Shown: positions 50,427-62,825 of the stretch, one piece after another
Position numbering within the stretch: the stretch's first letter is position 1
Layout: every line of letters starts with the position of its first letter
NCBI GenBank assembly: GCA_008638375.1
Contig: CM018036.1
Span: 1,896,001-1,960,000, forward strand
Direction of reading: 5' to 3'
DNA from: Nyssa sinensis
Taxonomy: Eukaryota; Streptophyta; Magnoliopsida; Cornales; Nyssaceae
Length of the DNA stretch: 64,000 bases
Notes under the pieces: model-generated
Database searches by the model: none
The model's input: only the letters and a program-made list of their open reading frames with translations
What the model was told of the DNA's origin: nothing
Translations under genes and position numbers: made by a program

Positions 50427-52285
50427 AATTTGTTCCTACCAACAAAATTGCAGTAGCCAGCAAATTTTCTCTTTCGGCTTTTAGGGATTTTGATTCAATT
50501 AGGTTCTCCCCCAACAGACGGGAACAGCTACGGCAGCCTAGTTTCGGAATTTCTTATTTTAATTGCGCTCTAGTTTCCAGCACTGTACATGCTGCCCTGA
50601 AGGTAGAATCCCCCTTTTGTATAATAATGTCATGACATTTTCATTGATGTAGGAGCTAATATGAGCGAAGGTAGGGCTGCTTTCCCTGTGTATATAGTGT
50701 GACATTAGTTGAGGTGTAAAGATGCTGATCTGATGTTAGGCTTGACAATCTGTTGTCAGGTTTTAATTCTTGAATTTTTAGGTTATTTTGGAAGGCAAAG
50801 TATGTTAATGCCAGAGTCTGTCGGAGTACTGCTGGTTGGTTATTATTAACTTTTGAGTTAATGTCACAATTTCATTTTACCGTTTGCCATTGCTTTAACA
50901 TGAGTTTTGTTTTGGGTTCTATATATAAATATATATGATGTTCTAGTTTACGGCTAGAGATGATGTTCTAAGATGTGTGTGTGTGTGTGTCGTGTGTTGT
51001 TTTAAATGTCATTTCACATTTCGAAATTGCATGTGCTTTTTATTCCATATCAAAAGATTATTAGAGCCTAAAGAAACCGATTCTCTATAAAATCCAATGT
51101 TTTCTCCTTGGTTAATTATGTCAAATGTTGGTTGTTAGCTACCACCATGCCTACAATCAATTTGGCGATATGCATTAGTATGATGATATTATAAGCCACA
51201 AAAGAGTGTAATCGCCACACACCAATTTTTTCTCAACCTTGGTTGATATAGTTTTACCACAGAAGAAGGTTGGGGAAGCAATCTGCAATTCCAAATTCAC
51301 CCCATTGTCATCCCTACTTCTATTTCATTTTTCTTGTTAATACTATCTTGTATGAATATGAATCAAACATTACAAATTACTATAATTTGAATTACAAACA
51401 ATATTGATAATATTATCCAAATTGATTTCTAGATAATAACAAGTGTTGTTTAAGATGATCTGTTTGTATGCTCTAAACTTCAAAATTATATTAGTAAGGT
51501 AAAATTTGATTAACAGAAGACTTGTCTAAAGTATCAAGTTGGAAGCGAGCTATGTCATTTGACATAAAGGATGACCCTTGATAAGATGAATTATAGGCAA
51601 TTCTAAACAAGTTAATATATATTTTCTATTTGGAAATTTGGTTCTCACTTTAGTTGGGTTTTATCTAAATATTTAAATCAAACAAAATTGACTTAAAATA
51701 TGTTTGGATTGGAAGAACGGGAAGAAAATGGATGGAGAGGGAAAGAATAAGAGTTTGCTTCTTATTTGGTTAAAAAACAAGGAATAAGAGAAATGGTGAT
51801 AGGAGGATTTAAAAACTCATTTTGTTCTCCTTTTAAAAAATGGGAGAAGATGGAGGGAAAATGACCCGATCTATTTATGATTCGACTCGTATTCGACCCG
51901 ATCAATTTAGGTCAAATATGAGTTCAACTCGTTTATGACCCGACTCGTTTACAACTTGTCCAAACCCGTCCAACCCGATCGTTTTGCCAGACCTAATAAC
52001 AATAGAACACAATTTTAATAAATAGAAATTTGAAAAACATTTCTCAAACCAGCAATTGCTAGTCGCAATTTTGCCTTTAAAATGCTTGACCAAACCGCAA
52101 ACGGCCTCTTATACAAACAAATTTTTAGTTGATTCCATAATTTTTAATTTATTGTATAATCAAATCAATCGAACTCATTGAAAATAGGAAGGGTATTTTG
52201 GTCATCAAAGACTTTGAGGACTCGAGCGTAATAAACTAAAATGAGATGTACAATTTTAGTTAATAACAGATCATTTATCTGCCTC
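50427..52285. other. intergenic region between the PWWP and eL28 genes
   Basis: Starts with the PWWP-gene 3' untranslated region. A TG run lies at about 50973-50990. 51850-51990 repeats words like 'GACTCG' and 'GACCCGA' ('AACTCGTTTATGACCCGACTCG'), a low-complexity motif common in plant repeats. No gene or RNA recognised. Confidence 0.5.
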
Positions 52286-52509
52286 TAGGGTTTTGATACC
52301 ACTATATATAGCAATTTAAGTTTACCCTCGCCAGATCTTCCCGCAGAACCGCAGAAGGCTGTCGAGGCAAAACCCTAGAGAGCCTACTATCTCTTGGTAA
52401 ATCTCGCTCTTAATCTCTCTTCCTCTTTAAAACTCTGTTTGTAGTGTGTATTTACATATCGAAGGGTACATTACTGAATCGCATCGTGGATGCAGTGTTG
52501 AGGTGTGAA
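52286..52509 (+). promoter_or_regulatory. eL28 promoter and leader: two telo-boxes and a TATA box
   Basis: TAGGGTTT at 52286-52293 (inverted telo-box), TATATATA at 52303-52310, and AAACCCTA at 52380-52387. Telo-boxes next to a TATA box are typical of plant ribosomal-protein and translation genes. The leader is CT-rich after 52390. An ATG at about 52491 starts a two-codon upstream frame (ATG CAG TGT TGA) unless this part is spliced out: GTAAAT at about 52397 and GTTTGTAG or GATGCAG further on could form a 5'-leader intron. Confidence 0.65.
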
Positions 52510-55500
52510 ATGGCGACGGTTCCAGGGCAGTTGATCTGGGAGATCGTGAAGAAAAATAACTCCTTTCTCGTCAAGGAGTTCGGCAACGGAACTGCGAGTG
52601 TGCGGTTTAGCAAAGAGAGCAACAATCTCTACAACCTCAACTCGTACAAACACTCTGGTAATATGCAATGATATTTTGTTAAGTTATTTCCTTTGTTTCG
52701 ACGGAAGTTTTAGATGTCTCATATGTTTGATTTCCGAGAAAATGTAGGAAAATAATTTTTTTAATCTTAGATTTCTCATAAATTGGACCAATGGCATAAA
52801 AAACATCCTCTGAGCTTATTAGAACTATTTTAGCTTTACTGGGTTGATTTTTTCTTATCTTTTAGCTTAGAACTATTAATGCTCTGAGCCTATGAAGGGG
52901 GCTGCTGCTGTTTACTTCCTTAAAGAAATGGAAAAAAGTTGACCTATTAAAATTTAATTGGTTTCAGCAAGCAAACTGAGCATTAGAATTTGTAGTGTCA
53001 ATTTTGGTGGGTTTAGATTGAATTCGAATTTTTATTAATGTATTATTATTTTTGCTTTTGATGTGTGTGTTACTGTAGGGTTGGCGAACAAGAAAACTGT
53101 AACCATTCGACCAGGTGGCAAAGATCAATCTGTATTGCTTGCCACAACAAAGACGAAGAAACAAAGCACACCTGCAACTCTACTTCACAAATCCATCATG
53201 AAGCAGGAGTTCCGCCGCATGGCAAAGGCAGTAGCAAACCAGGTACTAACTTCTAAGAAGCAACATTTTGTATTAAATTTCACGGTTTACTGAAATTCAT
53301 TTATTAAGTTTGCTCAATTTAATTACTTTGTACTGTTATTCCCTTGCGGGTAAATATTTGAGCAATGATTCCCATAACTTTAGCAATGTCTCGACCTCAG
53401 GTTTCGTTGTTAGTGAATGATGAGGATATTAGGGGCTCGGCCGCTCTGTCTTGTCTATAGATAATTTAGTATCTTTCTTGAACATCATGCAATTATAGAT
53501 ATATAGATTTGGATTTATAGTGCACCCCTTGGTGCATTATGTATGTAATTTTACTTCTCGCAAGCATCATAAATTTGGTTTTCCTGAGTTGAAGAGCTAA
53601 TATTGGGTGTACTTTCCTAAATGTCTTAACTATATTGAAATACTTGCATTACTTGTCTCAATGTATAGACGGAAACTCGTTGATTGGGTCTGTTGTGGCT
53701 TAAACTGTTACATCGAGACTGGTGGACCATTAATTTGTCTTGAGTTTGTGAAAAGATATCTCAGGACAAACATGGAGTTGCTGTCCTGAGTATTAGTCAT
53801 CCTGTTAGTTTTACTTCTCGCAAGCATCATAAATTTGATTTTCCTGAGTTGAAGAGCTAATATTGGGTGTACTTTCCTAAATGTCTTAACTATATTGAAA
53901 TACTTGCATTACTTGTCTCAATGTATAGACGGAAACTCGTTGATTGGGTCTGTTGTGGCTTAAACTGTTACATCGAGACTGGTGGACCATTAATTTGTCT
54001 TGAGTTTGTGAAAAGATATCTCAGGAAAAACATGGAGTTGCTGTCCTGAGTATTAGTCATCCTGTTAGTTTTCACTTGTAGTGTGAGGTATTAGATGTAA
54101 TAGTTTTTGAGTTCTGCTTTGGACACTGTACTGGTGGAATTTAGTATTGATAGGGCCAGTTGAAGGGTTGTTTGAATAAGTTTGATGTGTTTGCCAATTG
54201 TTTCATATGTTGGGTATCAATAAAGGCCATCATTCATTGTTGGTTCCGCATTGGTGGGAGGGTGGTTAGATATAGACCTAACGTTTGACATTATTGGCAT
54301 AAAGTGACTCCTATTAGACTTGACACCATGTTTTTACACTTGAGACATTTGAAGTATCTTATTTGTGCATCAAGTAATGGCCCTCAAAGAATTTCATGTA
54401 CAGATATTTGTTGAAAATTAAGGGCATTGCTTGGTGCAATGATAAAATGTTTGGTGTCAAATCAGATGTAAGAATGTGGGTTTGAGTTAAAAATAATAAT
54501 TTTGTGCAAATAATGTTAAAGGTTAGGTTTGTTTCTACTCTACTCCTTCCAACACCCTACATTGGTGGGACTAATAATGGGAAATGACCTTTTATATTTG
54601 TTGGACATTGTATGTCGGGTGGAAGTTTTTTATCCGCAGAATCAACAAGTCTCTTCTCAACTCAATTTTTGCTCATCTTTTGGCACAAATTTGAAGTTTT
54701 TAAAAAATGAGGAGAAGCTAACATGAAAGAAGAACAATCCCATTTCATGGGTTCTTCAATGAAACACATGTGTATGCCTTATAATGCATTCAGTCTATTG
54801 ATGGTCAATATAACTGCCTCAAATTGATATATAGTTAGGCTTGATATGATTGTCTTGCTACTGCAAATATAGCCTTAATTTTTTTATGTTGTAGTTAGAA
54901 ATGGATCATTACTTGTTGCAATGGTAAAATGCTCAAGTTAAACACGAGAACCTAGGTTTGGGTCTTAGAGCAGCACTTTGTGCAAAAATAATGTCAAAGG
55001 TAGTTTGATCCTAGTTACCTTGCGCAAGCGGGACCAACATTAGTAATGACTAAGGTTTTGAATTGTGGTCACATATTTGCATTTTTAGTATAACAGTATT
55101 GGGAGTATCGGACAATATGTAATTGGAATTTGAAACTGCTGTTGTAATTATTTTTCAATCACTAGCAAATTCTTTAAAACTCACTGATACGTATGTTTGA
55201 ACCTTAGTTTGTCGCATTAGTATTTGTTGCTAAAACTGTTATGAAATAAAAGAATAAAAAACAGCAAATAAAATAATAGTAAAAAAATATTATAGTACTT
55301 TAGTGTTGTTAACTATGGAATGAAAAATTAGAAATAAATTAATGCAACAAAAAAATAGTGTACTTATAAATTATATAATCAAGCTCATGAATTGTATATA
55401 ACAAAATTCTTTGAGATGTTGTCTTGAATTCTGAGCCTAAGAGGCCTTTTCAAAGCTTAAATCATAAGCACTCACAAGTAGTAGATCTACAACTAAAATG

Positions 55501-56522
55501 AGTAGATTTAAAAAATTCATACATCGGTTATTCCAAAAAAAAGGGGATGAAGATGATGATGTCAAAGCTTTAAATAAGTAGATCTACAACTAAAATGACT
55601 AAATATAAAAAAAATCATACATCGGTTATTCCAAAAAAAAAGGTGGGGATGAAGATGATGATGTCAGCTTTAAATATCACAATAGAAGCTTGAATATGTG
55701 CTTGGATGTGTTTTCGAAGAGAGGAAATCTTTCGAAAATGTAGTAAAATTACTCCAAAAGAGATTTTTTTCGGGGGATTGCTTAATGTAGCACATTGGTG
55801 GCTGTAGCTTAAAGATGACAGCGTCAGCCAATACACTGCCATATCTGCTTACACCCTTGTGAAATTTGGACAAGTGTATTGGGATTGGGGCCTCCAAAAA
55901 CAATGTGCATGGAATTGGAGGATATTTGCATCAATGGATAATGGCCTATCATAGGTTTAGAAAGTTGATTAGCTCATCCTTTGTGTCATGCATATATACA
56001 TGTATATATGTATGTGTGTATATATATATATATATTACTATTTTTGCATTGCCATTAGGTTTTGGGATACATGATTTGACCTTCTGTCTGATATTTTTAC
56101 TTGCATGAATACTTTATTTTGGTTCCTCTCTTATATTTGTCCTATAGTTACCATTCTTTCATATATGTACTTCCCTCATTTTCTTTTGGGCAGCTATATT
56201 CTTAGCAATTCTGGCTGTTGCTAGATTTATGTACAACAATGGGAGCAAATTGTGATTCCTCTCCCCACCCCCCAACCCCCACCCCAAAACCTATTGCTCT
56301 GGTGGTAGGGCTGCCATTTTTCTTTTTTAACTATGCCTTTAAGATTAGATTGTATTGTCTTCTCATCGTCATTTATTACAGGTGGCGGATAACTACTACA
56401 GGCCAGATCTGAAGAAGGCGGCCCTTGCAAGGTTGAGTGCCGTGCACAGGAGCCTTAAGGTTGCCAAGTCTGGCGTCAAGAAGAGGAACAGGCAGGCGGT
56501 TAAGATCTGTGGTAGGAAGTGA
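52510..56522 (+). CDS. RPL28: 60S ribosomal protein L28 (eL28)
   Basis: Exons 52510-52657, 53079-53242 and 56382-56522 (TGA) join in phase to 453 nt, 150 residues, close to plant eL28 length (about 143). The protein begins [20 protein letters not shown], continues [19 protein letters not shown] across the first junction, [19 protein letters not shown] across the second, and ends in a basic tail ([14 protein letters not shown]). It is a component of the large subunit of cytosolic ribosomes. The ATG at 52510 is chosen because it opens the conserved N-terminus; an in-frame ATG at 52444 would add an unconserved extension. Intron 2 (3.1 kb) holds tandem duplications. High expression is suggested by the telo-box promoter. 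Confidence 0.95.
53549..54072. repeat. near-identical tandem duplication, period 260 bp
   Basis: The block from 'TTTTACTTCTCGCAAGCATC' (first about 53549, second 53809) to 'GAGTATTAGTCATCCTGTTAGTTTT' is present twice, differing at only about two bases in 260 (for example GGTT/GATT near the start and ACAAAC/AAAAAC near the end). It lies in eL28 intron 2. Two identical 60-codon open frames arise from it and are not evidence of a gene. Confidence 0.95.
55050..55330. repeat. dispersed repeat, copy 2
   Basis: Diverged copy of the repeat at 42500-42790 ('GGGAGTATCGGACAATATGTAA', 'TCAATCACTAGCAAATTCTTTAAAA'). Non-coding; in eL28 intron 2. Confidence 0.5.
55483..55685. repeat. tandem duplication, period about 98-100 bp
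   Basis: GTAGATCTACAACTAAAATGA.TA..T..AAAAAA.TCATACATCGGTTATTCC, then GGGGATGAAGATGATGATGTCA.AGCTTTAAATA, occurs twice in a row. In eL28 intron 2. Confidence 0.88.
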
Positions 56523-58545
56523 ATTTGGGGATGAGTTATCATGCAGTGGTTATTTTGCCATCATTTTTAGACTACCAAAGTTGTTTTCTTTATCCTCTTT
56601 TTTTCCCCTCTCGTTGAAGCGGGCCTTTTTTGTTGGAATGCTGCTAGTTTCTGAGTTTCTAAGCCAAGGAGACATAATATAGTCTGGTTGTTATCTATTG
56701 TCTGTTTTGCATTATTGTATAGTTCTTGTGGGTATTTGAATTAATTGCAGGACTCTTTGATACCCTTGCTGATACAAGGTGGACCCAATACTGGGTTTCA
56801 GAGAGCTTCTGAAACTATTTCATGATATGCAAGACATCCCTGTTGCATTGCTAAAAGCTCTGGTGAAATGATCCATTGGATTGTTTAAATGAATGAGGAT
56901 ACAATTCTCTATGATTCCAAGCGCTAATCCAGAAGTTGTTGGTAAAATGCAGTACCAAACTGGGATGAATTGCAATTACTTTTATAACAAGTGGAGCATG
57001 GAGCTGAGCCTCAGCAGCAGAAGTTGGAGAGCTTGAATGGTTAATTTTAGAATGTGGGGACAGTTTTAGTTTGAGGGAAAGAAAGGATAGTATGAATACT
57101 TTTTTGGATAGGAATTATCTTTTAAGTAGAATGGCTTAAATTAGAATTTGATTTTTTTTAAAAAAAAAGAGAGAAGAAAATAGATAATTATTAATTCTCT
57201 GTTTTTTCCTACATTCTTTATTAAATGTGTTCTTAGAGGGTAATCTGTATGTCAAGTTTTAGATATTTACAAAATAAAAGCCTACTAAAATTTATCCTCT
57301 CTGGATGCCTTTCATTAAAAAAGAAGTAAAAGAAAAAGCTATAAAAATAGGACTTGTTCATGGGTGATGAACATTTTCTTAAAAATGTATATTTCATTTA
57401 ATTTAAATATTTTATTATTAAAAACTTAATATTACTAGTAATTTTTTTACAATATGCGTACATTAAATATTTGTACTTTTTTTATTTCTTAAATATTAAT
57501 TATTAGATGATTCATACTTTTAGGTTCTTGATAATCTTTGGGGTGGAAACTTTTTTTCTAAAAATCTGATCAAATCCGTAATAAGTTCTATCCAGCAAAA
57601 AAAAATTTTTTTTGTTTAATTCTCTTGATAATTAGGAATGCTTCCCTATTAAGGTCTCAATTTATTTTTAAAATTTTAGTCATTTATTTATTTTATTAAT
57701 TATTAATTATTAATACATTATAATTAACACATTTAAAAAAAAAATTATATATATTAAAATAAAAAATATAAATGTTAATAGAAATTAGAATAACATTATT
57801 TTTTTTTAAACAGATAATTTTATAAAGTTTATATAAATTTTTAATGAGTAATTAAAAATTATCATTATAAACATTGATTGATTATGTAATATAATTTTTT
57901 TTTTATTATCAATGATAAACTTTATCGGCACAGTGAGATATCTTTTTCTCATATCTTAACAAGACACAGAAAATCCAAACTTCTTCCATTAAAAAGTACA
58001 ATTGACAGATTTTTAACTAGGTGATTAAATTGTCATTTTTATATGTAGTGGGGGTTAAAATGTCAAATGAATGGATTCTGTCTTTTCAATAAATTGGTCC
58101 AAACTTGCCGGAATGCAACAAATATAGGTGGATTGGGTTTGATTTTTGTAAATGGGCTTCACTTGGGGCTTTAGGGACGTTCGGGGGCCTTACTTCTAGT
58201 CTAAAGCTTCGGCCTAGATTAGCGTTGAATTTAACTGGGCGAGACCCATATGAATCCTAATGTGCAAGGGGCCTACCATAGAAAATGTGGGGAAAGTGGA
58301 GCCCATGTGGAGAACCCTATCAAAGACACAATGGCCGTGATTGGACACAGTATTCACTGTAACATATTAAGAGCATACGATCCAGCGCGTAGAGAGGGAA
58401 AAGTAAACAAGAACTTTCTCAGAAGCCAACGGCATGCCCTAGCTCACAAAAGAGGTCAAAAGACGATCAATTCGATCCCCAAATCGAAGCTCTCTCTCTC
58501 AAAAAAATCCTTGATCGGAAGATCTCTCTAAAACTCTAGAAAGAG
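56523..58545. other. intergenic region: eL28 3' end to CHMP1 promoter
   Basis: The first 250 bases are presumably the eL28 3' untranslated region. 57150-57960 is extremely AT-rich with no features recognised. The last 150 bases hold the CHMP1 leader, with a CTCTCTCTC stretch at about 58491. A frame at 58250-58531 just upstream has no support. Confidence 0.5.
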
Positions 58546-59157
58546 ATGGGAAACACGGAGAAATTGATGAACCAGATCATGGAGCTCAAGTTCACATCGA
58601 AGAGCCTCCAACGCCAATCAAGAAAGTGCGAGAAAGAAGAGAAATCGGAGAAACTTAAGGTTAAGAAGGCGATCGAGAAAGGAAACATGGACGGCGCCCG
58701 AATTTACGCGGAGAACGCGATCCGAAAGCGCAACGAGCAGATGAATTACCTTCGACTGGCGTCCCGCCTCGACGCCGTTGTGGCGAGGCTTGACACACAG
58801 GCGAAGATGTCCACGATTAGTAAGTCGATGTCGTCGATTGTGAAGTCGCTCGAGTCGTCGCTCACGACGGGGAATTTGCAGAAGATGTCGGAGACGATGG
58901 ACCAGTTCGAGAAGCAGTTCGTGAACATGGAGGTGCAGGCGGAGTTTATGGAGAGCTCCATGGCCGGAAGCACGTCACTGTCGACTCCTGAGGGCGAGGT
59001 CAACAGTTTGATGCAGCAGGTGGCGGATGATTACGGATTGGAGGTGTCGGTGGGGCTCCCTCAGCCGGCTGCGCACGCGGTGGCTGCACAGACCTCGGAG
59101 AAGGTGGACGAGGACGACCTGACGAGGCGCCTTGCTGAGCTCAAGGCCCGTGGGTGA
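58546..59157 (+). CDS. CHMP1: ESCRT-III-related protein CHMP1 (VPS46/DID2), intronless
   Basis: A single open frame of 203 residues, the exact usual length of plant CHMP1. It begins [20 protein letters not shown] with the basic helix 1 ([20 protein letters not shown]) that binds membranes and polymerises, followed by helices 2-4 ([38 protein letters not shown]). The C-terminal [15 protein letters not shown] fits the MIM1 motif that recruits the VPS4 ATPase and LIP5. CHMP1 acts at late endosomes in multivesicular-body sorting, including of auxin carriers in plants. It is intronless, like the Arabidopsis CHMP1 genes as I remember them, and clearly more GC-rich (many GCG and CGC codons) than the surrounding DNA. 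No retrocopy signs (poly-A tail or flanking repeats) are evident. Confidence 0.96.
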   Translation: MGNTEKLMNQIMELKFTSKSLQRQSRKCEKEEKSEKLKVKKAIEKGNMDGARIYAENAIRKRNEQMNYLRLASRLDAVVARLDTQAKMSTISKSMSSIVKSLESSLTTGNLQKMSETMDQFEKQFVNMEVQAEFMESSMAGSTSLSTPEGEVNSLMQQVADDYGLEVSVGLPQPAAHAVAAQTSEKVDEDDLTRRLAELKARG

Positions 59158-61654
59158 GAGAATTGTTGTCAGGAGAGACTCGAATTATTACATGTCATTA
59201 TAGTATCTGGGGTTCTATTTTACATCGAAGGAACTTATTTGTAAATTTGACTGAATTGCTATGTTGGATTTATGTTGATTTATGCTTATTGGATCTAGTT
59301 TTTTATGCCTTTTAACTCATTATTTCCCTACAATGTTTATTGTGTTTGGTAACTATAATGGACCAGCTTATCAATGAATATGATTTATAAGGTTTGATAC
59401 AATATATCTTACATTGAAGGACATGTGAATTCAGATTCCATTTTATCCACTGGCTGGCCTGCTCTTGTGCTAGAGGTGCTTTTTCTGTAAATTGGGTTCC
59501 TGTTTCTCGGCATTTTTGTCATTTTCTTTGATATGGTATTATATACTGATATTCATGCCTTAACTAATTTGTTTGGATATAGTGCTTGGGGCAAGCTGCA
59601 AAGGTAGGATTTTTTTTCCATTGACATTTTATTAAATTAATTGTTGATTGATTGAGCATTTTTTGGTTTTTGTTAATTGTCGATTGAACATTGTTTGATT
59701 TTAGTGGGGTAATATTTGTCGGGCATTGTTTGCTCTATTTTGCTGGTGTCTGTTTGCATGAGATCTTGTGAAGGTTAGTTGTAAGGTGTAAATAGGGAAT
59801 ATAGTGAGTTATTCTGTAAAAGGAGATTAGTAGGAAGTTTTGATGAAGCCTAGGGAAAATTAAGTGGTGTCTCTGTGTTTGTATGTCTGATATTGAGGTT
59901 GAATAGTTTAAACCAGCAAAATGAATTGATACACCCGGAACTTGGTGAAAATCGTTATTTCTTTGTAAGCATGGTAATTGAAGTTACATAAGTTTAATTT
60001 TTTTCTTAAAAAAAATTATTGGTTAAAGAAGTGAACCCTAGTGCACACTAAATTTTGAAGTATTGGAATATGTGTTGGTGTCTGTGGATGCATGCATGTG
60101 TGCGCTATGTAAAAAGGATTTTTGCCTATAATGATTAATCTGGAAGCTCAAATGCTCTTTTGCACATAATTGAAAATTGCAGGCCACTAAATATGGATCC
60201 TATGCCAATCTTAATCCATCTTGCTTTTATTTGATATTCTTCTGATGTTGATGGTACTCTACTGCATTAATGGTTGTGAAAAGCCATAGCTGTTATGCCT
60301 CTGCTTGAACTCACCAAGGACAATTTATGCATTGTTTTATCTTTGTTAATTGTGGTTTTATAGAGTTAGTGGAAACATATACTAAGCTCAGGTGTGACTG
60401 TTTTGGTTGTTTCTGAGGAAATGAGAAAGAAAGCGTATACATCAATTGTACCCAGACATGAGACCAATTGTTGTCGTGAGGTAAGAGTTTTTGGCTACAT
60501 TTACCTTAAATTAGAGGGTAACTCCGGATTTTTGTCCTTTTTGAATTGGTTAAAAATGTGAGGTTCTCTGGTGTATTTTATTTACAGAGAATATTACTTT
60601 ATTGGATATGTCTGAATGGGGGATATTTTAAAGCTAGAAATACAATGTTGGCAAAAGACTGGAAGTTTTTAGAATAAATTAGACCAATGTAAAAGTAAAA
60701 CATAAATCCAGTATCAGTAAGTCAACAAATCTACTTGGGTGATGACTAAGCATGACATTCTTGACATCAATTATCCGTTTGCAACATTAAACTCAATATT
60801 TCTGTGGAATGTAGGGTTTTAATTAGGCGTGTTTGATTTCTTTGCTTAGTCCTGATCGCTAGATAATTTTTTGCGGACTTATAATTTATCCATTTAGTAT
60901 TTGTGGTTGTTTGAGAATGACTAGATAGGATTTATGTAGCCGACTTCAAATAATTGGAATAAGGCTTTGTTGAGTTGAGTAGAGTATTTGTAGTTGTTTT
61001 AAGTGCTGCAGGGCACTAAAAAAATTGATCTTTGTTAGGATTTGTAATCGGCACATTCTGATGAATTGAAGTATTGATTTAGCTACTGGTTGTCCATGTA
61101 GCTTCTTGGTGTTGGTGTTGGTTGTAGGATTTAAGTCGCCAAGTCTGGCGAAGATGTCAAGGGTTTAATTGAATATTGACTTGGTTATATGTATTCGTTG
61201 GTACTGTTATCGTAACTACTGATTCTTCAGATCTTGCAAGTTGTAATACATAATGAGGTTTTGTAGTTAAAGATATCTATCTATTCATCAGTTTCAGTGA
61301 CACTCAGCACATGAAAGTAATGTTGCTAAAGCAGTTGTAGCACATTGGTTAAAGTGTTGATATGACAGCTAAAGGGGGGTTGGGATTAGGATTAGGATTA
61401 GGGTTAGGATTTTGATTCCCTTACCTATCATAGAATAGGCTTATTACATTTTAACCTCATGTCTTATTTTCATGGAAACTCCCTTTATTTCAAAGTCTGA
61501 TATTAATACCCCTTTATGCATATTGGATCTAGATTTTGATGCATTTACTGTTTTGTTTGCACATAATGCTCAGGACTGGAATTACTTATCAACAGAAAAG
61601 AAAGTTGTTCTGGACTGGATTATATACTAAGCTGAGTATTTATGGATGTTGATG
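59158..61654. other. intergenic region after CHMP1
   Basis: Holds the CHMP1 3' untranslated region and then AT-rich DNA. At 61382-61411 there is a short run of GGATTA/GGGTTA units resembling degenerate telomere repeats. No coding sequence recognised. Confidence 0.5.
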
Positions 61655-62825
61655 ACTAAACAGTGGGATTTCTATGGGGGCAAACTGGCAAAGATGAAAG
61701 GAGGTAGATACATCTTGTTTATTGGGATAAGATCAAGCTTCCTTCGAATGAAGGCAATTTGAATTTGAGAGTGTTTAACAAAGCCCTTTTAGGGAAAAGG
61801 AAAGTTAATACGGCATTTTGGAGTGGGAACTTATACTGAATGAAACCAGTGGGTGGGTCCAGAAAGAGGTTATGGAAAATCCATTTGAAAGGAAGCGGAG
61901 GATTTTTTCGGACTTGGTAGTTTTCTGGTGGGGAATGGGATTAGGGTGAAGTTTTGGAAAGATATATGGTGCGGGGATGAAGCTTTGGAGTTTAGATATA
62001 CTCCCTTGCTCTACCTTACCACCAATCATGATGCTCTAGTAGCGCATTTGTTTCATATTTTGAGCATGGTGTGGTACAGTCTCCTTGTTTTAGGAGAGGT
62101 TTTTAGGATTGGAGTTGGATGAGGTTGTCAATTTGATGCAGTTTCTTCATCAACATGTAACAAAGGAAGACCAAGAGGATTGCTTGAAATGGAATAGGGG
62201 TATGGGAGATAAGTTTGCAGAAAAATCCTACTACATGGAGCTTGTGAGGCGAGGGGATTGAACATCTCCTTTGAAGGTAATTTGAAGACCAAGTCTCTGT
62301 TGAGAGTGGCCTTCTTTGCTTGGTTTTTGGCTTGGGGGCATTGCCGACAATTGACAATCTTCGAAAGAAGGGGTTTCAGGATGGAAAAAGGTGTATCGTG
62401 AGTAAAAGAGAGGAGACCTTTGGTCACTTGTTCATTCATTGTCCAATTGCAATGGATCTATGTGTCTCTTTTTCTTTGTTTGGTTGCTATGGGATTTTGC
62501 CCCATTCTGTGGTGGAGCTTATCAAAGGATGGTGGGGTCTTCACGGAAAAAGTAGCATTAGGAAGATATGGAACTTGGGGTGAAAGAAATACAAGGATAT
62601 TTCAAGGGGTTGAAATGTCCCTTTGTAGATTGAAAGATAGTTTTCTTAGATCTTTATATTTTTGGGGTATAGAGGCTTGCTTACCCTTTATGTATTTATT
62701 CTGTTGTAAAGTTTCTTGAGGGATTTTAAAGTTCTTATCATTTTTTATTTTTTTGTAAATAGGTTCACCCCCTGCCCCCTCTGATGATCTTTTTTTGCAA
62801 ATTTTACTTATCAATTTTTTTTATT
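61655..62825 (+). mobile_element. 5'-truncated L1-type LINE
   Basis: Sense-strand ORF2 C-terminal part with frameshifts: a DFLWG-like start near 61668, HLVYWDKIKLP and LNLRVFNKALLGK (61710-61800), GNGIRVKFWKDIWCGDEALE (61928-61990), LPTIDNLRKKGF and a broken zinc-finger part (HLFIHC) at 62330-62450, then GERNTRIFQGVEMS. The 3' end is T-rich and finishes with 'TTTACTTATCAA' near 62803-62814. No target-site duplication identified. Confidence 0.75.

Noticed and set aside
52444..52509. Upstream in-frame ATG extending eL28 by 22 residues
   Set aside because: The family starts at [11 protein letters not shown]; the extension is unconserved and lies in the leader.
53607..54049. Two nearly identical 60-codon open frames as a tandem gene pair
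   Set aside because: They arise from the 260-bp intronic duplication. Duplication explains the identity, and there is no sign of coding constraint.
58250..58531. 93-codon open frame just upstream of CHMP1
   Set aside because: Overlaps the likely promoter and leader, has no recognisable domain and lacks codon-bias support.
61382..61411. Telomere-like GGATTAGGATTAGGGTTAGG run as an interstitial telomere
   Set aside because: Only about four degenerate units; too short to call more than a simple repeat.
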